From: Massilia alkalitolerans DSM 17462
Lineage (GTDB): Bacteria > Pseudomonadota > Gammaproteobacteria > Burkholderiales > Burkholderiaceae_D
NCBI RefSeq assembly: GCF_000427785.1
Contig: NZ_ATYR01000026.1
Coordinates: forward strand, 1 to 64,000
Length of the DNA: 64,000 nt
Direction of reading: 5' to 3'
Position numbers and translations under genes: made by a program. Below are positions 16,623 to 25,155 of the stretch, piece by piece. Positions within the stretch are counted from its first letter, which is position 1; each line of letters begins with the position of its first letter. The notes under the pieces were generated by a model, which did no database searches, had not been told where the DNA came from, and worked only from the letters and a program-made list of their open reading frames with translations.

Positions 16623-17777
16623 TTAACCTAAGTTTTTGAGAATCCAATTTCCGTTTTCGAGGACGAGCACGCGGTCGCACTCGAACTCGTCCTGAACATT
16701 GTCGTGACCCGGCATGGACTGGATCACGACTTCGCCTGCCTTGCGCAGGTCAGCGATTTTTTCCTTCAGTTCCGGCGCATTGCCCCAGGGCGCGCGGATG
16801 GAGTGCTTGCGCTCGGCGGTCGGCAGCAGCCGCGCCAGTTCGCGCAGGTCGAGCGAGAAGCCGGTCGCCGGACGCGCACGTCCGAAGGCCTCGCCCACAT
16901 GGTCGTAACGGCCGCCGCGGGCCACCGCGTTCGGCAGGCCCGGCACGTAGAGCGCGAACATGGCGCCGCTTTCGTACTGGTAGCCGCGCAGGTCGGCCAG
17001 GTCGATCGCCACCTCGGCGCGGCCGATGGCGCTTGCCGCGAGCGCGGCCAGTTCGGCCAGCGCGCGGGTGATGCCCGGCAGCGCCGGCAATTCTTCCCTG
17101 GCACGCGCCAGCACCTCGACGTCGCCGTACAGGTGCGGCAGCGCCAGCAGGGCCTTGCGGGTGGCAGGCAGGTAATCCTGGGTAAGCTCGTCCAGTCCCG
17201 GCGCATCCTTGGCGCGCAGCATGGCGATGAGCTGGGCTTCGTCGCGGAGCGCGGCCGGGTCCTCGGCCAGCAGGGCGCGCAGGATGCCGACGTGGCACAG
17301 GTCGAGACGAACGCTGTCGAAGCCGGCCAGCGCCAGCGCACCGAGCGCCAGCTCCTGGATCTCGGCGTCGGCTTCCAGGCCGGCGTGGCCGTAGATCTCG
17401 GCGCCGATCTGGATCGGCTCGCGGGTGGCGTGCAGGCCCGATGGGCGGGTATGCAGCACGCTGCCGGCGTAGCACAGGCGGGTGACGGTATCGCGGTTGA
17501 GCAGGTGGGCGTCGATGCGCGCCACTTGCGTGGTCATGTCAGCGCGCAGGCCGAGCAGGCGGCCGGACAGCTGGTCGACCACCTTGAAGGTGCGCAGTTC
17601 GGTGTCCTGCCCTGCTCCGGCCAGCAGCGACTCGACGTACTCGAGCAGCGGCGGCATCACCAGTTCGTAGCCATACAGGCGGAAGGTATCGAGCATCTTG
17701 CGGCGCAGATCCTCGATCTTGCGCGCTTCGGACGGCAAGACATCGGCAATATTTTCAGGCAATAGCCAGTTCGGCAT
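16623..17777 (-). CDS. hisZ: ATP phosphoribosyltransferase regulatory subunit
   Basis: HisZ is a catalytically dead histidyl-tRNA-synthetase-like protein that forms the active enzyme with short-form HisG at the first step of histidine synthesis. The 384-residue product starts MPNWLLPENIADVLP and has class II aaRS motif 2-like sequence (TRPSGLHATREPIQIGAEIYG) and ARGGRYDHVGEAFGRARPATGFS. An upstream start to 17840 is in frame but the extension is not family-like. The order hflK-hflC-hisZ-purA is typical of Burkholderiales. A hairpin at 17982-18011 separates hflC from hisZ. Confidence 0.93.
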   Translation of the reverse strand: MPNWLLPENIADVLPSEARKIEDLRRKMLDTFRLYGYELVMPPLLEYVESLLAGAGQDTELRTFKVVDQLSGRLLGLRADMTTQVARIDAHLLNRDTVTRLCYAGSVLHTRPSGLHATREPIQIGAEIYGHAGLEADAEIQELALGALALAGFDSVRLDLCHVGILRALLAEDPAALRDEAQLIAMLRAKDAPGLDELTQDYLPATRKALLALPHLYGDVEVLARAREELPALPGITRALAELAALAASAIGRAEVAIDLADLRGYQYESGAMFALYVPGLPNAVARGGRYDHVGEAFGRARPATGFSLDLRELARLLPTAERKHSIRAPWGNAPELKEKIADLRKAGEVVIQSMPGHDNVQDEFECDRVLVLENGNWILKNLG

Positions 17778-17981
17778 GGGCAGACAGCTTACGGGTTGTT
17801 TGTAAAGAGCAATGCAATAGGCACAGGCGTGCCGGCGCACGGTGCGAGCGCCGAATCGGCAATTTTACCCGAAAATGATAAGGCGTAGGCGGGGGATGTT
17901 GGTTTGACAGGCTGGATAGCTTGTCAGAGTGCCATGTTGCAACGCTTGTCTATACTGAAGAGTTAGTGTGACGCAAACAAA

Positions 17982-18011
17982 ATTGGATCCCGGCCTGCGC
18001 CGGGATCCAAT
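17982..18011. repeat. single REP-like palindrome after hflC, likely terminator
   Basis: Perfect 13-bp arms (ATTGGATCCCGGC / GCCGGGATCCAAT) with loop CTGC sit 32 bp past the hflC stop. The unit is the same as that in the doublet at 26540-26624. It has no T-run, so termination would be weak or protein-dependent. Confidence 0.75.
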
Positions 18012-18043
18012 GCCATAGCGCAGTGTTTGCGCCAGCCCGAGGA

Positions 18044-18916
18044 CTACTTCCCGCCCGGCTGCTTGAAGTACTTGAAGAACTCCGAATTCGGATCCACCAC
18101 CATCACGTCGCCACGGTTCTTGAAGGTCGCGCGGTAGGCTTCCAGCGAACGGTAGAACTTGGCGAATTCCGGGTTCTTGCCGAACGACTCGGCGTAGATC
18201 ACCGATGCCTTGGCATCGCCGTCACCCTTGATCTTCTCGGCCTCGCGGAAGGCTTCGGCGATGATCACGGTGCGCTGGCGGTCGGCGTCGGCGCGGATCT
18301 GCTCGGATTCGGCGGCGCCGGTCGAGCGCAGCTCGTTGGCCACGCGCACGCGCTCGGCCTTCATGCGTTCGTACACCGAGTTGTTGATCTGCTCGATGTA
18401 GTCGACGCGCTTGAGGCGCACGTCCACCACGCCCACGCCGATCTCCTTGGCTTCGGCCACGACCTTTTCCTTCACCGCGTTCATCACGGCGCCGCGCTCG
18501 CCGGAAATCACTTCGCGCACGGTGCGCTTGGTGATCTCGTCGTTCAGGGCAGCCTTGATGATCTGCGACAGGCGGTCGCGGGCCCGGGTCTCGTCGCCGC
18601 CGAAGCTGACGTAGTACAGGCGCGGGTCGGTAATGCGCCACTTCATGAAGGCATCCACCAGGATGTTCTTCTTCTCGGCCGTGATGAAGCGATCGGCGTC
18701 AGGCGTGTCGAGCGTCAGGATGCGCTTGTCCAGGTAGATCACGTTCTGGAACGGCGGCGGCAGCTTGAAGTGCAGGCCCGGCTCGGTGATCACGTCGCGC
18801 ACCTGGCCCAGGGCGAACACGATAGCGAAGCGGCGCTGGTCGACCACGAACACGGTGGACGACAGCAGCATCAGGGCAATGAAGCCCGCCACAAATAAAG
18901 TTACGAGGCGGTTCAT
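18044..18916 (-). CDS. hflC: HflC, modulator of FtsH protease
   Basis: HflC is an SPFH/prohibitin-family inner-membrane protein which, with HflK, forms the cage around FtsH and tunes membrane-protein degradation. The 290-residue product has an N-terminal membrane anchor (about 4-24), the SPFH domain, and a long helical C-terminal half (AERVRVANELRSTGAAES...IRADADRQRTV). Its ATG overlaps the hflK stop by one base (TAATG), so the two are translationally coupled. Confidence 0.95.
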   Translation of the reverse strand: MNRLVTLFVAGFIALMLLSSTVFVVDQRRFAIVFALGQVRDVITEPGLHFKLPPPFQNVIYLDKRILTLDTPDADRFITAEKKNILVDAFMKWRITDPRLYYVSFGGDETRARDRLSQIIKAALNDEITKRTVREVISGERGAVMNAVKEKVVAEAKEIGVGVVDVRLKRVDYIEQINNSVYERMKAERVRVANELRSTGAAESEQIRADADRQRTVIIAEAFREAEKIKGDGDAKASVIYAESFGKNPEFAKFYRSLEAYRATFKNRGDVMVVDPNSEFFKYFKQPGGK

Positions 18917-20205
18917 TAACGGCTCTCCCGATCACGTGAGGAATCGCGGCTGCGGCTGTCGCGCTGGCGCACCGAATCCATGGCTTGCATGACATCTCCC
19001 GGGGCCGACGATTGCGGCACCGGCACCTGCTGTGGTCCCGAACGGCTGCCGACACCGTCGGCGCCCGCGCCCTGCCCGATCAGCTTGTCCAGCGGCAGGT
19101 AGATCATCGGATTGCCCGCGCGCGAATCCACCATCACCTTGCTGGTGCTGGAGAAGATCTGCTGCATGGTATCGATGTACATGCGGTCGCGGGTGACGGC
19201 CGGTGCCTTGGCGTAGGCGGCCACCACCTGGTCGAAGCGCGAGGCGTTGCCGAGCGCGTTCTCGACCACCATCGAGCGGTAGGCCTCGGCGTCCTGCTGC
19301 AGGCGGAAGGCCTGGCCGCGCGCCTGCGGAATCACCTGGTTGGCGTAGGCCTCGCCCTCGTTGCGGGCGCGGGCACGGTCCTGGCCGGCCTTGACGGCGT
19401 CGTCGAAGGCTTCCTGCACCTGCTCCGGCGGCTGCACGCCCTGCATGGTCACGTTGGTGACCAGGGCGCCCAGCGCGTAACGGTCGAGGATCTGCTGCAT
19501 CATCTGGTGCACGTCGGCGGCGACCTTCTCGCGGCCTTCGTACAGGACGAAGTCCATCTTGCTCTTGCCCACCACTTCGCGGATGGCGGTCTCGGCCACC
19601 TGGCGCACGGTCTCGTCGTTCTCGCGGTTGTTGAACAGCCACTGGACCGGGTCTTTCAGCGTGTACTGGACCGCAAACTGGATGTCGATGATGTTTTCAT
19701 CGTCGGTCAGCATCAGCGACTCTTGCGGCTGCTTGTTGCGCACGTTGGCGCGGTAGCCGATCTCGGCGGTACGGATGGTCGAGACGTTGACGGTCTCGTG
19801 GGCCTGGATCGGATACGGCCAGCGCCAGTTGAAGCCGGCGCCGGTTGTATGGCTGAGCTTGCCGAAGGTGGTGACGACGCCGGTCTGGCCTTCCTGCACG
19901 ATGAAGGCGCCGCTCGCCAGCCAAATCAGGCCGACAATCACCGCCACCACGCCGGCACCGATGCCGGCGCCGCGCATCTCGCCACGGCCGCCCGGGCCGC
20001 CGCCGCTGTCGCCGCCGTTGTTGCGGCCGCCGAAGATGCGGTTCAGGCGCGCGTTGAAATCGCGCCAGAGTTGATCGAGGTCGGGCGGGCCTTCACCCGG
20101 CCGGCGGCCCTCCTGGGCCTTGTGGTCACCGTTGGGTTTGTGGCCCCAACGCGGGTCGTTCAGCGACAGTTTGATGCCGCAACGTTTTAGTAAAGAAACG
20201 AGCAT
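18916..20205 (-). CDS. hflK: HflK, modulator of FtsH protease
   Basis: Partner of HflC. The 429-residue product has a glycine-rich cytoplasmic N-terminus (GGRNNGGDSGGGPGGRGEMR, about 60-80) and a single membrane helix (VVAVIVGLIWLASGAFIV). It continues with an SPFH domain with QEGQTGVVTTFGK and LTDDENI, a helical region, and a disordered C-terminus rich in SRDR. The gene lies four bases downstream of hflX. Confidence 0.96.
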   Translation of the reverse strand: MLVSLLKRCGIKLSLNDPRWGHKPNGDHKAQEGRRPGEGPPDLDQLWRDFNARLNRIFGGRNNGGDSGGGPGGRGEMRGAGIGAGVVAVIVGLIWLASGAFIVQEGQTGVVTTFGKLSHTTGAGFNWRWPYPIQAHETVNVSTIRTAEIGYRANVRNKQPQESLMLTDDENIIDIQFAVQYTLKDPVQWLFNNRENDETVRQVAETAIREVVGKSKMDFVLYEGREKVAADVHQMMQQILDRYALGALVTNVTMQGVQPPEQVQEAFDDAVKAGQDRARARNEGEAYANQVIPQARGQAFRLQQDAEAYRSMVVENALGNASRFDQVVAAYAKAPAVTRDRMYIDTMQQIFSSTSKVMVDSRAGNPMIYLPLDKLIGQGAGADGVGSRSGPQQVPVPQSSAPGDVMQAMDSVRQRDSRSRDSSRDRESR

Positions 20206-20208
20206 AGG

Positions 20209-21414
20209 CTAGTGTGGCCCGAGATGGGTGGAGGTTGTCATAGTGTTCTCTGCAGAATTGGCCAGGGAGCCGCCCACCGCCGGTTCTTCCCCATTGCGCG
20301 ACGGTTCCTGTTCTGCGCGTGCCGCCAACGCCGCCTCGACGATGGCATCTCGCAGCAGGTCCAGGCCGGCCCCGCTGTGGGCGCTGATGAAAACGCGGCT
20401 GATCTTATCATATTCATCACGCTCGATCCCGGGCTCCAGCCCGGCCGCATCGATCTTGTTCCAGACCAGGATCTGGGGCACATGATCGGCGCCGATCTCG
20501 CGCAAGACTTCGTTCACCTGCTCGATCTGTTCCATGCGCACCGGCGAGTTGCCGTCGACCACGTGCAGCAGGAGGTCGGCGTGGATGGTTTCTTCCAGCG
20601 TGGCGCGGAAGGCCGCCACCAGCTGGTGCGGCAGTTCGCGCACGAAGCCGACGGTATCGGAAATCACCACGTTGCCCACCTCGTCGCCCAGGTACAGGCG
20701 GCGGCTGGTGGTGTCGAGCGTCGCGAACAGCTGGTTCGCAACATACACCCCGGCTTTGGTCAGCGTATTGAACAGGGTCGACTTGCCGGCGTTGGTATAA
20801 CCGACGAGGGAGACCGAAAAGGTCTGGTTGCGCCCGCGCTGGCGGCGCTGGGTCTCGTGCTGCTTACGCAGCTTGGTGAGCCGGATGCGCAGCTGCTTGA
20901 CGCGCTCGCCGATCAGGCGGCGGTCGGTCTCGAGCTGGGTTTCACCCGGGCCGCGCAGGCCGATACCGCCCTTCTGGCGCTCCAGGTGGGTCCAGCCGCG
21001 AATCAGGCGCGTGGCCAGGTGCTGCAGCTGGGCCAGCTCCACCTGCAGTTTGCCCTCGTGGCTCTGGGCGCGCTGGGCGAAGATGTCGAGGATCAGGCTG
21101 GTACGGTCGACCACGCGCACCTCGAGCCTGCGCTCGAGGTTACGCTGCTGGGCAGGCGACAGGGCATGGTTGAAGATGACGAGCTCGATGCCCTCGGCCT
21201 TGCAGGCCATCTTGATTTCGTCGGCCTTGCCGCTGCCGACGAAATGGGCGGGATCGGGACTGCTGCGCTTGGCCGTGATCGTGGTGATCGGTTCGGCGCC
21301 GGCGGAGCGCGCAAGCAGCGACAGCTCTTCCAGGCTGGCGGTGAAATCGCCAGCACCAAAATCGATGCCGACCAGCGCTGCGCGCATGGAGGTGTTGCCG
21401 GGGGCGTCAGCCAT
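20209..21414 (-). CDS. hflX: GTPase HflX
   Basis: HflX is a ribosome-associated GTPase that rescues stalled or heat-damaged ribosomes. The 401-residue product has the N-terminal glycine-rich domain (KGGIGLRGPGETQLETDRR at about 148-166) followed by the GTPase domain with G1 GYTNAGKST (205-213), G3 DTVGF and G4 WNKID. The gene starts five bases past the hfq stop, the conserved hfq-hflX arrangement. Confidence 0.96.
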   Translation of the reverse strand: MADAPGNTSMRAALVGIDFGAGDFTASLEELSLLARSAGAEPITTITAKRSSPDPAHFVGSGKADEIKMACKAEGIELVIFNHALSPAQQRNLERRLEVRVVDRTSLILDIFAQRAQSHEGKLQVELAQLQHLATRLIRGWTHLERQKGGIGLRGPGETQLETDRRLIGERVKQLRIRLTKLRKQHETQRRQRGRNQTFSVSLVGYTNAGKSTLFNTLTKAGVYVANQLFATLDTTSRRLYLGDEVGNVVISDTVGFVRELPHQLVAAFRATLEETIHADLLLHVVDGNSPVRMEQIEQVNEVLREIGADHVPQILVWNKIDAAGLEPGIERDEYDKISRVFISAHSGAGLDLLRDAIVEAALAARAEQEPSRNGEEPAVGGSLANSAENTMTTSTHLGPH

Positions 21415-21419
21415 CGGCC

Positions 21420-21656
21420 TTACTCGGCTTCGGAGTCGAGGTTGAGGTTGACGGCGCGAGCCGGGACAACGGTGGAAATGGCATGCTTGTAGACCATCTG
21501 GGTCACGGTATTACGAAGCAGGACGACGTACTGGTCGAAGGATTCGATATGGCCTTGCAGCTTGATGCCGTTGACCAGGTAGATGGAGACGGGGACGTGC
21601 TCCTTGCGCAAAGCGTTCAGGAATGGGTCTTGTAACAGTTGCCCTTTGTTGCTCAT
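21420..21656 (-). CDS. hfq: RNA chaperone Hfq
   Basis: Hfq is a hexameric Sm-like chaperone that pairs small RNAs with mRNAs. The 78-residue product contains Sm1 (QDPFLNALRKEHVPVSIYLV, proximal-face Q8/F-type residues) and the Sm2 signature YKHAISTVVP. The short acidic tail DSEAE is usual for betaproteobacteria. It is the first gene of the hfq-hflX-hflK-hflC run, with 152 bp to der that must hold its promoter. Confidence 0.98.
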   Translation of the reverse strand: MSNKGQLLQDPFLNALRKEHVPVSIYLVNGIKLQGHIESFDQYVVLLRNTVTQMVYKHAISTVVPARAVNLNLDSEAE

Positions 21657-21808
21657 AACAGCTCCGTAATGTTGTTGTAGTTTAAAAATAGTGGCGGTTT
21701 GCCAAATTTCAAGTGCCTGGACTACATTCCGCTGTGGCGAATGAAAGCCCTAAGCTACTGTAACCTGTTTCGCCACTTTTTGTCGTACTGCTATGCCCAG
21801 GCGCTGAT

Positions 21809-23152
21809 TTAATTCTGCTCCCTGGCAAAAGGATTCTTACCGGATTTGAATTCGATGCGCACCGGGGTGCCGACCAGGTTGAAGGTATCGCGGAAATGTT
21901 TTTCCAGATAGCGCTTGTACGGGTCGCTGACAGCCTCGAGCGCATTGCCGTGGATGACGATGATGGGCGGATTCTGGCCGCCCTGGTGGGCGTAGCGCAT
22001 CTTCGGACGGGTGCTGCCCTTGCGCTTCGGCTCCTGCTTCTCGATCGCTTCCTGCAGCGCGCGCGTCAGGCGCGGGGTCGACAGGTTAGCGGTGGCGGCG
22101 GCATAGGCCGAGTCCACCGACTTCATCAGCTGGCTGATGCCGGTGCCCTTCAGGGCCGAGATGAAGTGCGTTTTCGCGAAAGACAGGAAGTCGAGCTTGC
22201 GGTCGAGGTCATTCTTGACCTGGTCGCGGTCGTCCGACTGCAGGCCGTCCCATTTATTCACGGCCACCACCAGCGCCCGGCCCGATTCCAGGATGAAGCC
22301 GGCAATGTGGGCATCCTGCTCGGAAATGTCCTGCTGGGCGTCGAGCAGCAGCACGATGACGTTGGCGTCCGAGATCGACTGCATGGTCTTCACCACCGAG
22401 AATTTCTCGATGGCCTCGAAGATCTTGCCGCGGCGGCGGATGCCGGCGGTGTCGATCAGGGTGTACTTCTTGCCTTCGCGTTCGAACGGCACTTCGATCG
22501 AGTCGCGGGTGGTGCCCGGCATGTCGAAGGCGATCACGCGCTGCTCGCCGACCAGGGTGTTGATCAGGGTCGACTTGCCGACGTTGGGGCGGCCGACGAT
22601 GGCGATCTTGATGCCGTGGTCGGGATGTTCCACTTCGTCTTCTTCGTCCGGGCGGTTGGCGAAGGCGAAGTCGAGCGCCTCGTTCACCAGGTCGTGCACG
22701 CCGTCGCCGTGGGCGGCGGAAATGACGTAGGGGTCGCCCATGCCGAGCTCGTAGAAGTCGGCGGTGACCGAGGTGTACTTCATGCCCTCGGACTTGTTGA
22801 CCACGAGCATGACCTTGCGGCCCGATTTGCGCAGGTAATCGGTGATGGTCTTGTCGTGCGGGGTCAGGCCCTGGCGGCCGTCGACGATGAACACGACGAC
22901 GTCGGCTTCCGCCACCGCCTGGCGCGTCTGCAGCGCCATCTCGAACATGATGCCCTCTTTGGCCACCGGTTCGAAACCGCCGGTGTCGATGACCAGGAAC
23001 GGCCGTTCGCCGATCCGGCCTTCGCCATAGTGGCGGTCGCGGGTCAGGCCAGGGAGGTCGGCCACCAGCGCGTCCCGCGAGCGGGTTAGGCGGTTGAATA
23101 GGGTCGACTTCCCGACGTTCGGGCGACCAACGAGTGCAATTACCGGCTTCAT
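21809..23152 (-). CDS. der: ribosome biogenesis GTPase Der (EngA)
   Basis: Der is an essential double-GTPase for 50S subunit maturation. The 447-residue product shows two G domains, each with GRPNVGKSTL at G1 (about 8-17 and about 186-195) and NK(S/W)(E/D) at G4, then a C-terminal KH-like domain (TRALQEAIEKQEPKRKGSTR, KMRYAHQGG). It lies nine bases after bamB. Confidence 0.98.
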   Translation of the reverse strand: MKPVIALVGRPNVGKSTLFNRLTRSRDALVADLPGLTRDRHYGEGRIGERPFLVIDTGGFEPVAKEGIMFEMALQTRQAVAEADVVVFIVDGRQGLTPHDKTITDYLRKSGRKVMLVVNKSEGMKYTSVTADFYELGMGDPYVISAAHGDGVHDLVNEALDFAFANRPDEEDEVEHPDHGIKIAIVGRPNVGKSTLINTLVGEQRVIAFDMPGTTRDSIEVPFEREGKKYTLIDTAGIRRRGKIFEAIEKFSVVKTMQSISDANVIVLLLDAQQDISEQDAHIAGFILESGRALVVAVNKWDGLQSDDRDQVKNDLDRKLDFLSFAKTHFISALKGTGISQLMKSVDSAYAAATANLSTPRLTRALQEAIEKQEPKRKGSTRPKMRYAHQGGQNPPIIVIHGNALEAVSDPYKRYLEKHFRDTFNLVGTPVRIEFKSGKNPFAREQN

Positions 23153-23161
23153 GTAGTTATT

Positions 23162-24343
23162 CTATTCGACCGCGATGGCGGCCACAGTTCCATTTTGTGT
23201 TTGAAAAATCAGGTGCGATCCAGCCACCAGAGGAGTGCCGATGACGGCGCTGCCATCAAGGGCGGCGCGCGCGAGGAACGAGCCATCCTCGCGCGACAGG
23301 AAGTGCACGATGCCCTGGTAGTCGCCCACCGCCACCGCACGGCCGAAGGAGACCGGGGTCGACAGGCGGCGGAAGGCCAGCTTGTCGTTCTTCCAGGCGC
23401 TCGAACCGGTGTCGCGGTTGAAGGCGTACAGCGCGCCCTTGTCGTCCGCCGCGAACACGAAGCGCTGGTCGACGGCGACGCCGACTTCGGACGACAGGTC
23501 GCGGGTCCACTTGGGCGAACCGGCGCTGGCATCGAAGCAGGCGACCCGGCCCTGGTAGGACGCGGCGCAGACCTCGCCCTCGAACAGCACCGGCGCGCCG
23601 CCGATGTCGGTCACGCGTTCCAGCTCGGTGGCGCCGCGCGCCACGCCCACTTCCTGGTCCCAGCGCGGCGCGCCGGTGGCCAGGATCATGGAGGACAGGC
23701 GGCCGGCCGGCTGGGCGACGATGACGTCGCTGCCGTTGACGATCATGCCAGGCGCGGTGCGCAGGGTCAGCGACGGGGTCACGCGCTGCACGGTCCATTT
23801 CTTTTCGCCGGTCTTGGCATCCAGGCCGACGATGCGGTTGTCCAGGCTGCGGGCGACGACGACGCCCTGCCCCACCACGGGCGAGGACAGGAGCTCGCTC
23901 GACAGCTGCGAGGTCCACAGTTTCTTGCCGTCCATGTCGAAGGCGATGACGGTGCCTTTGGTGCCGCCGACCACGATCAGGTTGCCGTCGGTGCCGACGC
24001 CGGCCGACAGTTCGCTGCCGGCCTTGATGCGCCACAGCTGCTTGCCGCTTTCAGCCTCGACACGGGCGATGTCGCCGTTGCCGCCGGCCACGACCACGGT
24101 GTTGCCCGCCAGCGCAGGCGAAAAGGTGTAGGGACCGGCCTTGCCGATGTCGAGCTTCCACGCGGTGCGCACGGCCATCGTCGCCTTCAGTTCCACCAGC
24201 GGCGCCGGCTGGTCGGTCTTGGATTTCGACGCGAACGGATTGAGCGAGCTGAGTTTGTGGACCATGCTGGACGGGCTCAGGCTCGAGCAACCGGTCACCA
24301 GGGCCAGTACACCAACACCGACAAGTTTGCTGCTGATACGCAT
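23162..24343 (-). CDS. bamB: outer membrane assembly lipoprotein BamB
   Basis: BamB is a beta-propeller lipoprotein of the BAM complex that helps BamA insert outer-membrane proteins. From the ATG at 24343 the product is 393 residues with a lipobox LVTGC (acylated C19) and PQQ-like propeller repeats, e.g. GKKLWTSQLSSELLSSP and TGEKKWTVQRV. A longer reading to 24427 would place an Arg-rich tail before the signal peptide and is rejected. Upstream is the YfgM-like gene, downstream der. Confidence 0.95.
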   Translation of the reverse strand: MRISSKLVGVGVLALVTGCSSLSPSSMVHKLSSLNPFASKSKTDQPAPLVELKATMAVRTAWKLDIGKAGPYTFSPALAGNTVVVAGGNGDIARVEAESGKQLWRIKAGSELSAGVGTDGNLIVVGGTKGTVIAFDMDGKKLWTSQLSSELLSSPVVGQGVVVARSLDNRIVGLDAKTGEKKWTVQRVTPSLTLRTAPGMIVNGSDVIVAQPAGRLSSMILATGAPRWDQEVGVARGATELERVTDIGGAPVLFEGEVCAASYQGRVACFDASAGSPKWTRDLSSEVGVAVDQRFVFAADDKGALYAFNRDTGSSAWKNDKLAFRRLSTPVSFGRAVAVGDYQGIVHFLSREDGSFLARAALDGSAVIGTPLVAGSHLIFQTQNGTVAAIAVE

Positions 24344-24436
24344 ATTCTTTAACCTTGTTCCTGGACTGTAGAGCTGTAGAGGACGCAAAGCCCGCGCACG
24401 CCTTCGCGGCCTGCGCGGGCCTGTCAATCTTGGAGT

Positions 24437-25108
24437 TTACGCGGCCGCGGTGCTGGCTTTGGCGTCTTTCGCTTCCGGCACGGTGCCGCCGATGGCTTCG
24501 AGCTTGAGCTGGACCAGCTGACGGCCCGGATTATCCTTGTGCATCGCAGCCAGCGCGGCCACATAGGCCTGGCGTGCTTCGGTGATCTTGTTTTGCGCCA
24601 CCAGCACGTCACCCTTGCGGTCCGCCACTTCGGCCGAGAACTGCTCAGGGAACTTGTCGTTCAGCAGCTTGAGGGCGGCGTCAAAGGATTTCTCGTCCAG
24701 CAGCACGCCGGCCAGGCGCAGTTTCGCGATCGCCTTGTACTCGTCGTTGCCCTTGTCCACCACCCACTGCAGCTGGGCCTTGGCGGTCTTCAGGTCGTTC
24801 GCATCGAAGGCCGTCTTGGCGGCGGCCAGGCTGGCCATCTGCGCATACACGGTGCCTTCGTACTTCTGCTTGATGTCGCCGGCGATGCGCTGGGACTTGG
24901 CATTGTCGCTGGCGACCAGGGCCGCTTGCAGCTCATCGTACAGCGCGGATGCCTCAACGGCCTGGGTGCGCTGGCGCGACTGCCAGAAGTTGTAGCCGGC
25001 GTAGGCGAGGAGCGCGACGATCAGCACGCCCATGATGAGGTTGCCGAAACGCGCCCAGAAGGCCTTGAAAGTCGCTATCTGTTCCTGTTCTTCGAGGTCG
25101 TATGCCAT
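24437..25108 (-). CDS. YfgM-like TPR membrane protein (SecYEG/BAM-associated)
   Basis: This 223-residue protein has a short cytoplasmic start (MAYDLEEQEQIATFKAFWARFG), one membrane helix (about 22-42, NLIMGVLIVALLAYAGYNFW) and a TPR-like periplasmic helical domain. The length and this position between hisS and bamB match YfgM, a single-pass protein found with the Sec translocon and periplasmic chaperones. Function beyond that is inferred from E. coli. Confidence 0.9.
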   Translation of the reverse strand: MAYDLEEQEQIATFKAFWARFGNLIMGVLIVALLAYAGYNFWQSRQRTQAVEASALYDELQAALVASDNAKSQRIAGDIKQKYEGTVYAQMASLAAAKTAFDANDLKTAKAQLQWVVDKGNDEYKAIAKLRLAGVLLDEKSFDAALKLLNDKFPEQFSAEVADRKGDVLVAQNKITEARQAYVAALAAMHKDNPGRQLVQLKLEAIGGTVPEAKDAKASTAAA

Positions 25109-25155
25109 TGTCTGCTCAGTGTCTGTTTGTTATTTGGAATGGTGAATCGTTGCTG

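Noticed and set aside
23195..24352. Long plus-strand frame opposite bamB, and similar ones opposite der, hflK, ispG and rodZ
   Set aside because: Shadow frames of GC-rich genes with no recognised domain or ribosome site.
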